Shown: positions 8,302-19,764 of the stretch, in pieces
How the letters are laid out: each line of letters opens with the position of its first letter
How positions within the stretch are numbered: the stretch's first letter is position 1
DNA from: Denitrificimonas caeni
Lineage (GTDB): Bacteria; Pseudomonadota; Gammaproteobacteria; Pseudomonadales; Pseudomonadaceae
DNA: 64,000 nucleotides
Assembly (NCBI RefSeq): GCF_905120345.1
Contig: NZ_CAJHOA010000006.1
Location: 62,001-126,000, forward strand
Reading direction: 5' to 3'
Translations under genes and position numbers: made by a program
The notes under the pieces: model-generated
The model's database searches: none
The model's input: only the letters and a program-made list of their open reading frames with translations
Told to the model about the DNA's origin: nothing

Positions 8302-9957
8302 GTGGAACGCGAATTTATGGAATTTGATGTCGTCATCGTCGGCGCAGGCCCTTCAGGCCTTTCAGCCGCATGCCGACTCAAGCAGAAGGCTTTAGAAGCC
8401 GGTCAAGAGATCAGTGTTTGCGTCGTTGAAAAAGGCTCCGAAGTTGGTGCACATATTCTTTCTGGTGCTGTTTTTGAGACCCGTGCGCTCGACGAATTGT
8501 TTCCAAATTGGAAAGAATTAGGTGCGCCACTCAATACGCCAGTCAAACGTGACGACATTTATTTACTAAAAAATGCTGAAAAAGCACAAAAAATTCCTGA
8601 TTTTTTTGTGCCGAAAACGATGCATAACCAAGGCAACTACATTATTTCTCTGGGTAATTTATGCCGCTGGCTTGCTCAGCAAGCAGAAAATCTCGGTGTA
8701 GAAGTCTATCCAGGCTTTGCCGCCCAAGAAGCCCTGATCAATGAAGACGGTGCTGTATGTGGTATTTTAACCGGCGATATGGGCGTTGACCGTGAAGGCA
8801 ATCCGAAAGAAGGTATTTACACGCCGGGGATGGAATTGCGCGCGAAATACACTTTATTTGCTGAAGGCTGCCGTGGTCATATTGGTAAGACACTGCTCAA
8901 ACGCTATAACCTTGATAGCGAAGCAGATGCTCAACATTACGGTATTGGGATCAAAGAAATCTGGGATATCGACCCTGCTAAACATGAAGAAGGTCTGGTG
9001 GTGCACACCGCAGGCTGGCCTCTCGACAATGACAATCCAGGTGGTTCTTTCCTCTATCACATTGAAAACAATCAAGTGGTCGTGGGCTTAATTGTTGACC
9101 TATCCTACAGCAATCCACACTTATCACCTTTTGATGAGTTCCAGCGTTACAAGCACCACCCAGTGATCAGTCAATACTTAACAGGCGGCACCCGCGTAGC
9201 CTATGGCGCCCGCGCGCTGACTAAAGGCGGCCTCAATTCACTGCCGAAAATGGTTTTCCCAGGTGGAGCCTTGATCGGTTGCGACTTAGGCACTCTGAAC
9301 TTTGCCAAAATTAAAGGCAACCACACTGCAATGAAGTCTGGCATGTTGGCGGCTGACGCTGCTGCGGATGCTATTTTGCAAGGACGTGAAGGTGGTGATC
9401 TGCTGACGGCATATGTTGATACGTTTAAATCAAGCTGGCTGTATGAGGATCTGTTCTGCAGCCGTAACTTTGGCGCAGCAATCCATAAGTACGGTGCAGT
9501 ATTGGGTGGGGCATTTAACTATATCGACCAAAATATTTTTGGCGGTAGAATACCTTTTACCCTACGGGATACCACCCCAGACTATGCCAAGCTCAAGCTG
9601 GCGTCTGAGTCAACGAAAATTGTTTACCCTAAACCCGACGGCAAACTGAGCTTCGATAAACTCAGCTCGGTATTTCTGTCGAACACTAACCATGAAGAAA
9701 TACAGCCATGCCACTTAAAACTGGCCGATGCGAGTATTCCATTGGGTAAAAACTTGTCGATGTATGATGAGCCTGCGCAGCGCTACTGCCCTGCTGGGGT
9801 GTATGAAATCGTCACGCAAGAGAACGGTGAGCAGAAGTTTCAAATCAACGCACAAAACTGTGTGCACTGTAAAACCTGCGATATTAAAGACCCTGCTCAA
9901 AATATCACCTGGATCGCACCGGAAGGTACTGGCGGCCCTAATTACCCCAATATGTAA
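8302..9957 (+). CDS. etfD: Electron transfer flavoprotein-ubiquinone oxidoreductase
   Basis: This 551-residue membrane-associated flavoprotein takes electrons from reduced ETF and gives them to ubiquinone. The N-terminal FAD dinucleotide fold DVVIVGAGPSGLSAA is at about 8-22. The C-terminal ferredoxin-like domain carries the [4Fe-4S] ligands in RYCPAG and NCVHCKTCDIKDP. The start is GTG 8302: AGGAG lies seven bases upstream and the N-terminus MEREFMEFDVVIVG is very close to the P. aeruginosa protein as I recall it. It is divergent from etfBA, its electron donor, with a PsrA-type site between. Confidence 0.97.
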   Translation: MEREFMEFDVVIVGAGPSGLSAACRLKQKALEAGQEISVCVVEKGSEVGAHILSGAVFETRALDELFPNWKELGAPLNTPVKRDDIYLLKNAEKAQKIPDFFVPKTMHNQGNYIISLGNLCRWLAQQAENLGVEVYPGFAAQEALINEDGAVCGILTGDMGVDREGNPKEGIYTPGMELRAKYTLFAEGCRGHIGKTLLKRYNLDSEADAQHYGIGIKEIWDIDPAKHEEGLVVHTAGWPLDNDNPGGSFLYHIENNQVVVGLIVDLSYSNPHLSPFDEFQRYKHHPVISQYLTGGTRVAYGARALTKGGLNSLPKMVFPGGALIGCDLGTLNFAKIKGNHTAMKSGMLAADAAADAILQGREGGDLLTAYVDTFKSSWLYEDLFCSRNFGAAIHKYGAVLGGAFNYIDQNIFGGRIPFTLRDTTPDYAKLKLASESTKIVYPKPDGKLSFDKLSSVFLSNTNHEEIQPCHLKLADASIPLGKNLSMYDEPAQRYCPAGVYEIVTQENGEQKFQINAQNCVHCKTCDIKDPAQNITWIAPEGTGGPNYPNM

Positions 9958-9972
9958 AGCTACATAGTGTTC

Positions 9973-9999
9973 AAAAGCCCTCTTAGCGAGGGCTTTTTT
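9973..9999 (+). terminator. Terminator after etfD
   Basis: Ten-base A/G/C-rich arm 9973-9982, loop of five, matching arm from 9988, then a T-run. It lies 16 bases after the etfD stop. Confidence 0.88.
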
Positions 10000-10099
10000 A
10001 TTCAATAAAAGCATATCAAAATTACTTCTAATTCTTTTACAGCATAACAAGTACCCCCTATAGTGATTGCCTTCTCCTCTTCTCCCAAGGGATCGCGAT

Positions 10100-11098
10100 A
10101 TGAAACGTTTGTTCACTGCCTCAATTTTTGCCTTAGGCTTTAGCGCCGCAACCGCACTCAATGCAGCGCCATTATTAAATGTTTCTTACGATGTAATGCG
10201 CGATTTCTATAAAGATTACAACCCTGCCTTCCAAAAGAACTGGCAAGAACAAGGCCATAAAGCAGTACAAATTCAAATGTCACATGGCGGTTCCAGCAAA
10301 CAAGCGCGCTCAGTGATTGATGGGCTACCGGCTGATGTGATTACCATGAATATGGCTACGGATATCAATGCGCTGTATGAGTACGGCAAATTAATTCCAG
10401 AAAACTGGGCCGAGCGTTTACCCAATAACAGCGCACCTTTTACCTCAGCAACAGTATTGATTGTTCGTAAAGGCAATCCAAAAAACCTACAGGATTGGCC
10501 TGATTTGCTGAAAGATGGTGTACAGATTATCGTTCCTAATCCAAAAACATCGGGTAACGGTCGTTATACCTACTTATCAGCATGGGCCTACGTTTTAAAG
10601 CATGGCGGCAGTGAACAAGACGCCAAAGACTTTGTAGGTAAGTTATTTAGACAAGCGCCTGTTCTGGACACCGGCGGTCGCGCTGCGACCAGTACCTTTA
10701 TCCAAAACCAAATCGGTGATGTGTTGATCACGTTTGAAAACGAAGCAGAGATGATCGCTCGTGAATTTGGTCGCGGCGGTTTTGAAGTGGTCTACCCAAG
10801 TGTCAGCGCTGAAGCTGAGCCTCCGGTGACCGTGGTTGATAAAGTCGTTGATCGTAAAGGGACTCGCGATATTGCTGAAGCGTACTTAAAGTATCTGTGG
10901 TCAGATGAAGCTCAACGCATTGCTGCCAACAACTACCTACGTCCGCGCAATCAAGAGATTCTTGCTGAGTTTGCCGATCGCTTCCCTAAAGTTGATTTTA
11001 TGCCGGTAGAAGCTACTTTCGGCACATGGACTGAAATCCAAAAGACTCACTTCAATGATGGCGGCATCTTCGATCAGGTCTACGCTGACCAGCAATAA
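10100..11098 (+). CDS. sbp: Sulfate/thiosulfate-binding periplasmic protein
   Basis: A 332-residue substrate-binding protein of the Sbp/CysP family, which captures sulfate or thiosulfate in the periplasm for the CysTWA transporter. The signal peptide runs from MKRLFTASIFALGF to about NAA (24). Family motifs include LNVSYDVMRDFYKDYN just after cleavage and NPKTSGNGRYTYLSAW in the middle. The ATG at 10100 is preceded by AAGGGA. cysT, cysW and cysA are not adjacent, so it is an orphan here; cysZ lies about 9 kb downstream. Sulfate versus thiosulfate cannot be decided. Confidence 0.93.
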   Translation: MKRLFTASIFALGFSAATALNAAPLLNVSYDVMRDFYKDYNPAFQKNWQEQGHKAVQIQMSHGGSSKQARSVIDGLPADVITMNMATDINALYEYGKLIPENWAERLPNNSAPFTSATVLIVRKGNPKNLQDWPDLLKDGVQIIVPNPKTSGNGRYTYLSAWAYVLKHGGSEQDAKDFVGKLFRQAPVLDTGGRAATSTFIQNQIGDVLITFENEAEMIAREFGRGGFEVVYPSVSAEAEPPVTVVDKVVDRKGTRDIAEAYLKYLWSDEAQRIAANNYLRPRNQEILAEFADRFPKVDFMPVEATFGTWTEIQKTHFNDGGIFDQVYADQQ

Positions 11099-11113
11099 GC
11101 CTCTCTAAATACC

Positions 11114-11149
11114 TGTCACCGTCCTGCCCTACTGCGCAAGACGGTGACA
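11114..11149. repeat. Inverted repeat after sbp
   Basis: TGTCACCGTC and GACGGTGACA form a perfect 10-bp stem with a 16-base loop, 15 bases after the sbp stop. There is no T-run, so it may protect the 3' end of the sbp mRNA or aid termination rather than end transcription itself. Confidence 0.55.
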
Positions 11150-11219
11150 TAGCGTGCGCCCACAATACCTCCCACTGCAAGCCCTGCGCCAATCGAGCAT
11201 CATTGCAGTCAGATCAAAA

Positions 11220-13943
11220 TCAGGCCAACACACCCAATGCTTGCGCTCGCGCAACGGCTTGGGTACGGCGCTCAACACCAAGTTTAAAATTGATATTACG
11301 CGCATGAGTTTTCACCGTATGCAGCGAAATAAACAACTTATCGCTCACCTCTTGATTAGAACAGCCCTGCGCAATCAGCTGCAACACAGCCAACTCACGA
11401 GCACTTAACGCCTCATATTGCGCCAGCTGCGCAGCAGACACCGTATTTTCAGTATCCTGCGGTAAAGCCGCAAGCAGTTCATCACGAACGGAATCTTGAG
11501 GGCGTTGATTCAACTGTTTACGCAACCATTGCGGATGCAGGGTAAACAACGATTGAAAAGCCAAGACAGCGCCGCCTTGTGCTAGCTGCAAAGCAGCGGT
11601 TAATGCACAAACAGCCCGCACAGTAACGCCTTGCGCTAACGATAAGACACATAACTGCACCTGAGCCGCCTGCTCAATCACCACACACTCATGTTGCTGG
11701 GCATACACAATCAGTGCGTGCAAACGCCGCTCAGCAGATGCCTCCTGCTGAGTCGCAGACTCCAACAAAGCCATCTGCAACTCAACATGCAAAGCCAGTT
11801 GTGGATGAAACTCTGATGCCTTATCCATCTGCTGTAAATTATAGGTCGCTGATAAACGCTCAAGCCAAGACTGTGCCAGTTCAAACTGCCCTTGCTGCAA
11901 CCACAACTCACACTTACTCAACGTCAGCATGGCTAAATAATAAATACTCGGCACATCCCATCGGTGCATCATTCGCTCAGCTTCAGCCAACTGCTCAAAA
12001 GCTTCCGCCTCACGCCCACTGACAGCCTCTAGGGTTGCTTGCATCCGATAACCAATCAGCACACTAACATCGCGACACGCATGCGCCTCACTGATGCCAG
12101 CACACAGCTTTACTCGCGCCTCTGCAATATGCCCTCGTATCCCTAGCAAAAAGCCTTCATACATGGTTAAACGAGCACGTACAGCATACACACGCTCGCG
12201 GGGTGTATCCGCCAACAATTGCAAAGCCTCGCGCACCATCGCCAATGCACGATAAATCTGTCCTCGAACCTGCAATACGCGGGCTCGGTCATAGAGTGCC
12301 AAAGCAGTATAAAGTCGACACCCCATACGTTGCGCAAACTCAACATTATCCCGCGTCAGTCGACGCGCGTGCTGAATATCACCCCGTAAAATAGCAATAT
12401 TACTCAGGACAGAGAGACAAATTTGTCGCTGACCATGGCGTTCAGAGGGCAAATCCAATACCGCTTCACTGCAAAATTGCCAAGCTGCTTGTGCATCACC
12501 TCGGCCGCGCGCTAACAAGCCTTGTAACGCTTGCCATTGCGCCAATAAACTACGCTGTTGAGCTTGACTCGGCGCCGGTAAAAACTTACTTAATTGTGCC
12601 AGTAGCTGATCGGCGGCATCCAGCTGACACGCCAAGCCTAAAGCCCAGCAATACAAAACAATTAAGCGCGGGGTGCTGGCTAAAACACTATCAGGTAAAT
12701 CCATTTTCCAACGCAACAGCATACTGATATTTTGCTCAGCCAATAACAGCTCTTCGGCGCTACCTTGCACCAAGCTAGCAGCCACCTGCGGCTGTTCAGC
12801 TAACAAAGCATGCTCAACCGCCTCATTGAGCATGCCCTGCTCGGCAAACCAAGCACTGGCACGCGCATGCAGGCCCAGAACTTGTGTCTGTGAGGTCTTT
12901 TGTGCCTGCAACAAATCAGAAAACAGATGATGATAACGGTACCACTCGCCACGCTCATCCAACGGCACTAAAAACACCTGATGCGCTAATAAAAACTCAA
13001 TCATCTCAGCGCTATCATGTGCCTCACGCACCGCATCGCAGAGACTGGTATTAAAACGCTCCAGTACCGCTGTCGCCGATAAAAAGGCTTTAATCGACTC
13101 GGGTTGTTGAGCCATAATTTCTTCGAGCAAATAATCTCGAATCAAGCCCTGCGCTCCATGCGGCCCCGCTAACAAAGCATACTCATCATCAGCCGAGCTC
13201 ATAGCCAATAGCCATAAACGCAAACCCGCCACCCAGCCTTCACTGCGTGACAAGATATTTTGTAAAACAGCCACCTCGACTTGTGCATGCCCTTGCTCAG
13301 TGAGCAGCGCTTGCACTTCATTTGAATTAAGGCGCAAGTCTTGCTCACTGACTTCGACAATATATTCGGATAAACGCCAGCGAGCCAAATGCCAATTAGG
13401 ACGCTGGCGGCTATTAACCAACAGCAGTAAGCCCAAAGGCAGATGATTTAAAAAATATTGTAAGCTGCGATCAAGTACTTCACTTTGCACCAAATGATAG
13501 TCATCTAAGACAATCAGTACCGGAGCATTGCTATCTAAGTCATCACTGATTTCATCAAGAAGATCATCCAACCAAGCCTCATAAGGAAAAGCTTGGTGGC
13601 TTTGTCTGGTTTTTAAAGCCGCCAAAGCCTGTTCAGCAATATCAGGGGAAACACTGTGTAGAGCCGCTAAGAAGGTTTCAAAAAAACGTCCTGGATCTCG
13701 GTAACGCGGGCTTAGTGCCAACCATACAGTGCGCCACTGTTCAGGCAACTGCTCACAAAACTCACTGGCTAAGGCGCTCTTACCAAAGCCTGCAGGAGCA
13801 CACACCAACAGCAAGCGACCTTGTAAGCCATGGTTAAGCTGCTCACACAAGCGTGGACGACGAATATAACCGACCGGAACCGGTGGTTGATAAAAACGTT
13901 CAGTCAAAACCTGTGCGGGGAGCCTATGTTTAGACAAAGTCAT
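11220..13943 (-). CDS. MalT-like ATP-dependent LuxR-family transcriptional regulator
   Basis: A 907-residue protein of the LAL/MalT class: an N-terminal STAND-type ATPase with P-loop CAPAGFGKSAL at about 48-58 and Walker B VLIVLDDYH at 142-150, a long central region of helical repeats (about 330-800), and a C-terminal LuxR-type helix-turn-helix from about 840 (LSARELAVLQLIAQGCSNQE, then SLHTVKTHARNI). Such proteins oligomerise with ATP and an inducer and then activate promoters. No sugar or other catabolic operon is next to it, so inducer and targets are unknown. A weak AGG lies before the ATG. It is convergent with sbp. Confidence 0.88.
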   Translation of the reverse strand: MTLSKHRLPAQVLTERFYQPPVPVGYIRRPRLCEQLNHGLQGRLLLVCAPAGFGKSALASEFCEQLPEQWRTVWLALSPRYRDPGRFFETFLAALHSVSPDIAEQALAALKTRQSHQAFPYEAWLDDLLDEISDDLDSNAPVLIVLDDYHLVQSEVLDRSLQYFLNHLPLGLLLLVNSRQRPNWHLARWRLSEYIVEVSEQDLRLNSNEVQALLTEQGHAQVEVAVLQNILSRSEGWVAGLRLWLLAMSSADDEYALLAGPHGAQGLIRDYLLEEIMAQQPESIKAFLSATAVLERFNTSLCDAVREAHDSAEMIEFLLAHQVFLVPLDERGEWYRYHHLFSDLLQAQKTSQTQVLGLHARASAWFAEQGMLNEAVEHALLAEQPQVAASLVQGSAEELLLAEQNISMLLRWKMDLPDSVLASTPRLIVLYCWALGLACQLDAADQLLAQLSKFLPAPSQAQQRSLLAQWQALQGLLARGRGDAQAAWQFCSEAVLDLPSERHGQRQICLSVLSNIAILRGDIQHARRLTRDNVEFAQRMGCRLYTALALYDRARVLQVRGQIYRALAMVREALQLLADTPRERVYAVRARLTMYEGFLLGIRGHIAEARVKLCAGISEAHACRDVSVLIGYRMQATLEAVSGREAEAFEQLAEAERMMHRWDVPSIYYLAMLTLSKCELWLQQGQFELAQSWLERLSATYNLQQMDKASEFHPQLALHVELQMALLESATQQEASAERRLHALIVYAQQHECVVIEQAAQVQLCVLSLAQGVTVRAVCALTAALQLAQGGAVLAFQSLFTLHPQWLRKQLNQRPQDSVRDELLAALPQDTENTVSAAQLAQYEALSARELAVLQLIAQGCSNQEVSDKLFISLHTVKTHARNINFKLGVERRTQAVARAQALGVLA

Positions 13944-14035
13944 GCGCCTAAAATCATGGGTGATTAATATAGACGCTAACCGCGAATCAGACTAAATACT
14001 AACTTGCGGTGTGTTACGCCCGATACAGCACACAA

Positions 14036-14437
14036 TTATTTCTTTTTAACGTACAACACTAAATTATGATCAATCATCTCATAACCCAGATCGTCAACAA
14101 TTTTATGTTGACGTTTTTCAATCTCTTCGTCAAAAAACTCAAAGACTTCACCGGTATCAACACACACAATATGGTCATGATGCTCACCATCATCGAGCTC
14201 AAATACCGCGTGCCCGCCATCGAAATTATGGCGGATCACCAAGCCTGCCGCTTCAAACTGCGTCAACACACGGTAGACCGTAGCCAGCCCCACATCCTCG
14301 CCAGTGTCCATTAAGGTTTTATATACATCCTCCGCACTCATATGGCGCGGCTCGCATGTTTCTAGAATTTGCATGATTTTAACGCGCGGTAAAGTTACCT
14401 TTAAACCCGCTTTACGTAATTCAATATTTTCAGCCAT
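14036..14437 (-). CDS. fur: Ferric uptake regulator Fur
   Basis: Fur (133 residues) is the dimeric iron-responsive repressor. The winged helix (ITLPRVKIM-like VTLPRVKIMQILE, then ATVYRVLTQFEAAGLV) is followed by the metal-binding dimerisation part with DGEHHDHIVCVDTGEV. The CxxC zinc pair of E. coli Fur is missing here, as I recall is usual for Pseudomonas Fur. It is divergent from bamE with 96 bases between the start codons, the same arrangement as in Pseudomonas. Confidence 0.97.
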   Translation of the reverse strand: MAENIELRKAGLKVTLPRVKIMQILETCEPRHMSAEDVYKTLMDTGEDVGLATVYRVLTQFEAAGLVIRHNFDGGHAVFELDDGEHHDHIVCVDTGEVFEFFDEEIEKRQHKIVDDLGYEMIDHNLVLYVKKK

Positions 14438-14533
14438 AGTCGTTTTCTCACTAATGCGGTTTCGCTGAGGCGCACAATGCAGGTATGATCAGCGTATCTG
14501 TTACTTATTCACGATAGTGGAAGTCCGTCTCCA

Positions 14534-15079
14534 ATGCAAAATAGAACACGTATTATTCGCAGTTTTACCCTTGCCGGCTTATTGGTACTGGCTGGATGCT
14601 CATTCCCTGGCGTCCATAAAATCGATATCCAGCAAGGCAATGTTGTTACTCAAGATATGGTCGACCAGCTACGTCCTGGTATGACTACCCGTCAAGTGCG
14701 CTTTATTATGGGCACGCCATTGATTACTGATACCTTCCATAGCAATCGCTGGGATTACTTATACAGTATCCAAGTGGCAGGCGGAACACGCAAACAAGAG
14801 CGCATCGGTTTAATCTTTGACGATAATAATCAACTGCAAGGTTTATCCGGTGACTTTGTTCCTGGGATCAGTCGTGACCAAGCTATTCTCGGCGAATCCG
14901 GAACAGCAAGCAGTCTCACTGAGACGCCTGAGAGCAGTGCAGAGACGGTTATTGTCATTCCGCAAAACAACGTACCAGCGCCAGCACCCGGCTCATTACA
15001 AGAGCAAATTCAACGCGAAGTTGACGATGCTGAAGCAGCGCCTATTCCAAAGTCACGCTTAGAAGACGACGAACTCTAA
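14534..15079 (+). CDS. bamE: Outer-membrane assembly lipoprotein BamE (OmlA)
   Basis: BamE (181 residues) is a lipoprotein of the BAM complex that inserts beta-barrel proteins in the outer membrane. The lipobox LVLAGC places the lipidated cysteine at C22. The SmpA/OmlA domain follows with [20 protein letters not shown] and [10 protein letters not shown]. The C-terminal 60 residues are a low-complexity acidic/proline-rich tail, longer than in E. coli BamE (113 residues) but usual for Pseudomonas OmlA. GGAAG precedes the ATG. Confidence 0.94.
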   Translation: MQNRTRIIRSFTLAGLLVLAGCSFPGVHKIDIQQGNVVTQDMVDQLRPGMTTRQVRFIMGTPLITDTFHSNRWDYLYSIQVAGGTRKQERIGLIFDDNNQLQGLSGDFVPGISRDQAILGESGTASSLTETPESSAETVIVIPQNNVPAPAPGSLQEQIQREVDDAEAAPIPKSRLEDDEL

Positions 15080-15096
15080 GCCGTTGACATCAGCTA

Positions 15097-15432
15097 TTAC
15101 TCAGCAGAAGTGGTTTGCGCCGCTTCTGCTGCTTTAGCTTGTGCTGCTCGCTCTGCACGTTGCTTGCGGACCTCTTTCGGATCAGCAAGTAACGGTCGAT
15201 AAATCTCGACGCGATTACCGTCCTCAAGACAATACTCTTCTGGGCGCGCAACCCCTTTACCAAAAATACCCAAAGGGCTCTGCTGCAAGTCTAAATCTGC
15301 AAACTCGCTATCCAGCCCTGAGCGTATAGCTGCTTCGCGCGCAGTAGTGCCTTGCGGCACCTGCAGCTGTACAATTTTCTGCTTGTGCGCTAAAGCGTAA
15401 GCGACTTCAACGGTAATTATTTGCTTATCCAT
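15097..15432 (-). CDS. rnfH: RnfH family ubiquitin-like protein
   Basis: A 111-residue protein of the RnfH family (UPF0125), with a beta-grasp fold: ITVEVAYALAHKQKIVQLQV at the start and NRVEIYRPLLADPKEVRKQR near the end, plus an alanine-rich charged tail. The role is unclear; it regularly accompanies ratA. The ATG overlaps the last eight bases of ratA (15425-15432), so translation is probably coupled. It is convergent with bamE. Confidence 0.92.
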   Translation of the reverse strand: MDKQIITVEVAYALAHKQKIVQLQVPQGTTAREAAIRSGLDSEFADLDLQQSPLGIFGKGVARPEEYCLEDGNRVEIYRPLLADPKEVRKQRAERAAQAKAAEAAQTTSAE

Positions 15433-15859
15433 AAAGTTCTTTCGCTCGCTGACAAAATGCATCCACCATGGTATTGGCGGCTTGAGTAAACAAAGGACCC
15501 AATGTCGCTTTCATAATGGATCCAGCATAATCAAACTCTAAGTCCAGACTGATTTTACACGCTTTGTCACCGAGTGCTTTAAATTCCCAAACACCCTGTA
15601 ACTGACTAAACGGGCCCTCTTCCAATGCCATAGTGATACGTTGATCAGGCACTAAGGTATTTTTTGTAACGAAGCGCTGCGACAAATGACCTTTAGCAAT
15701 CACTAAGGCTGCTCGCATAAAGTCGTCACCTTGCTCCAAGATTTCACTGGCTGAGCACCAAGGTAAAAACTGCGGGTAACTGTCGACATCGTTAATCAAA
15801 GTATACAATGCAGAGGCACTGTACGGCAGCAGAGCAGAACGTTGAATGTGCGTGGCCAT
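15425..15859 (-). CDS. ratA: RatA family protein (START-like, ubiquinone-binding/ribosome association)
   Basis: A 144-residue START/polyketide-cyclase-like protein. Family members are described as ribosome association toxin RatA in E. coli and as Coq10-like ubiquinone binders. Diagnostic stretches are SASALYTLINDVDSYPQFLP near the N-terminus and KISLDLEFDYAGSIM near the C-terminus. It heads the ratA-rnfH pair and is divergent from smpB, the usual order in gammaproteobacteria. The ribosome binding site is weak. Confidence 0.92.
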   Translation of the reverse strand: MATHIQRSALLPYSASALYTLINDVDSYPQFLPWCSASEILEQGDDFMRAALVIAKGHLSQRFVTKNTLVPDQRITMALEEGPFSQLQGVWEFKALGDKACKISLDLEFDYAGSIMKATLGPLFTQAANTMVDAFCQRAKELYG

Positions 15860-16061
15860 AGTTAGTCTTTATCCATCAAAAAATCGCTTGCGAACGCCTT
15901 AGATTACACATTATCGAAAAACCGTCCTGCCATAGCACAATGATTTTCCAGTAAGGCTGGCAATCTCCGATAACAGGCTGCATAACGCATCAAATAAAAC
16001 ACTATTGTCGTGCATTCATGGCTACCTCTCAAGTAAACCATAAAGATTCCTTAGCAGCCTC

Positions 16062-16090
16062 TCGCCAGACGCCGCATAACGTCTTATAAT
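16062..16090 (+). promoter_or_regulatory. Promoter placed to give a near-leaderless smpB mRNA
   Basis: A perfect TATAAT at 16085-16090 ends eight bases before the smpB ATG. Seventeen bases upstream is TCGCCA (four of six matches to the -35 consensus). Transcription would start about 16097, one or two bases before the ATG, and no Shine-Dalgarno sequence is visible. Confidence 0.5.
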
Positions 16091-16098
16091 CCTTCGTT

Positions 16099-16581
16099 AT
16101 GGCTAAACATAAAAAACAACCGAAAGGCACCATCGCGCTCAATAAAAAAGCGCTTCATGATTACTTTGTCGAGCAGCGTATGGAGGCAGGTATTGCTCTG
16201 GCTGGCTGGGAAATTAAAAGCTTACGCGCTGGCAAAGCACAGTTGGTGGACAGTTACGTCTTACTCAAAGACGATGAAGCATGGCTGATGGGCTGTCATA
16301 TCAGTCCGTTGACGGCTGCCAGCACCCATGTGATTACCGACCCAACGCGCACGCGTAAACTATTACTCCACCGCAGCGAACTGGATAAGCTTTTTTCCGG
16401 CGTACAGCAAAAGGGTTACACCTGCGTCGCTTTGGCGCTGTATTGGAAAAACCATCTGGTCAAATGTGAAATTGCCTTGGGTAAAGGTAAAAAAGAATAC
16501 GACAAGCGTCACGTGGAAAAAGAACGTGACTCTAATCGTGAAATGCAACGCGCTTTACAAGACCGTAAAAAAGCGCTTTAA
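16099..16581 (+). CDS. smpB: SsrA-binding protein SmpB
   Basis: SmpB (160 residues, as in E. coli) binds tmRNA and delivers it to stalled ribosomes. Recognised by [38 protein letters not shown] and the basic C-terminal tail [20 protein letters not shown]. It is divergent from ratA, the conserved neighbourhood. The gene lacks a visible ribosome binding site, and its best promoter would produce an mRNA with almost no leader. Confidence 0.97.
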   Translation: MAKHKKQPKGTIALNKKALHDYFVEQRMEAGIALAGWEIKSLRAGKAQLVDSYVLLKDDEAWLMGCHISPLTAASTHVITDPTRTRKLLLHRSELDKLFSGVQQKGYTCVALALYWKNHLVKCEIALGKGKKEYDKRHVEKERDSNREMQRALQDRKKAL

Positions 16582-16609
16582 CTCATTTTTACTCGGCCAG
16601 GTCAGTGCA

Positions 16610-17071
16610 TTAAGGCGCTGACCACCCTGCCTCGCGCAACGCCTGAAGAATACTCGCGGCATTTTGTTCACCGCGCAACTGGCTGACGGGCTGTCCCTGC
16701 TGATTAACAATATACGTCACTGGTAAGCCGCGAACATCAGGCAGATTAAAGCGCAATGCTGGATTGGTACTGAGCACTGGAAACTCAATGCCTAACTGCT
16801 GGCTATCAGCTAACAGTTCCTCACCCTGTAACTGATCGTAGTTAACCCCTAATACCTGTATACCCTGGTTATGCCACTCATCATGCAAAGCATTCAACTC
16901 GGGAATTTCTTTACGGCACGGCACACACCAAGCCGCCCAGTAGTTAATCACCAGCCACTGCTCAGCCAGTAACGACTCCGGCACCTGCTTGCCATATTGA
17001 TCAGTGCCAAGTGGCTCCGCCTGACTGCATGCAGTCAGCATCAGAATAAAAACGATTCTAAGGTATTTTTT
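16610..17071 (-). CDS. TlpA-like thioredoxin-family lipoprotein
   Basis: A 153-residue redox protein with a lipoprotein signal (MKKYLRIVFILMLTACS, lipobox LTAC) and a thioredoxin fold with active site WCVPC inside NYWAAWCVPCRKEIPEL. Such proteins sit at the periplasmic side of a membrane and reduce cysteines of exported proteins or haem-pathway partners. I choose the TTG at 17069-17071: AGAGAGA lies six bases before it and the lipoprotein signal then starts with MKK. No cytochrome maturation genes are nearby, so the partner is unknown. Confidence 0.85.
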   Translation of the reverse strand, partial: KKYLRIVFILMLTACSQAEPLGTDQYGKQVPESLLAEQWLVINYWAAWCVPCRKEIPELNALHDEWHNQGIQVLGVNYDQLQGEELLADSQQLGIEFPVLSTNPALRFNLPDVRGLPVTYIVNQQGQPVSQLRGEQNAASILQALREAGWSAP

Positions 17072-17158
17072 CAAAATTATTCTCTCTTCTGCCAAGGCAT
17101 ACCGCCCAAGCCGCTTAGCCTGCTAGAATGCCTCATACGTTTTTTTGAGGTCACTGTT

Positions 17159-18529
<1,371 letters not shown>

Positions 18530-18543
18530 TCAACGTCAAGCAA

Positions 18544-18583
18544 CAAAAAAAACCCCAAAAAGTTAGTCCAACTTTTCGGGGTT
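18544..18583 (-). terminator. Terminator of trxB
   Basis: On the minus strand arms 18570-18583 and 18551-18564 pair with one mismatch around a five-base loop and are followed by T-run (complement of 18544-18550). It may also stop the convergent wrbA operon poorly, since the plus strand lacks a T-run. Confidence 0.82.
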
Positions 18584-18635
18584 AGCTCAGTATGCAAGAG
18601 CGGCTTTTTTGTAACGCAACTGGATTAGCACATAC

Positions 18636-19589
<954 letters not shown>

Positions 19590-19764
19590 CTAACAAGGGA
19601 CCTAAGGCAAAATAATGTGTCATAGAGTACAGTTTGCAGACTCGCGCTCCAAACTCTAACCTTAATGGTGAATATGCACAGACTACACCACTTAATCACT
19701 GTTTGACTCTGCCCATATCGTCTACCAACAACACTTCTCATGCCACTCGGATAGGAAACATGCT

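Noticed and set aside
9715-10161. Minus-strand frame across the end of etfD and the sbp start
   Set aside because: It covers a terminator and two genes on the other strand; its sequence is a shadow of those.
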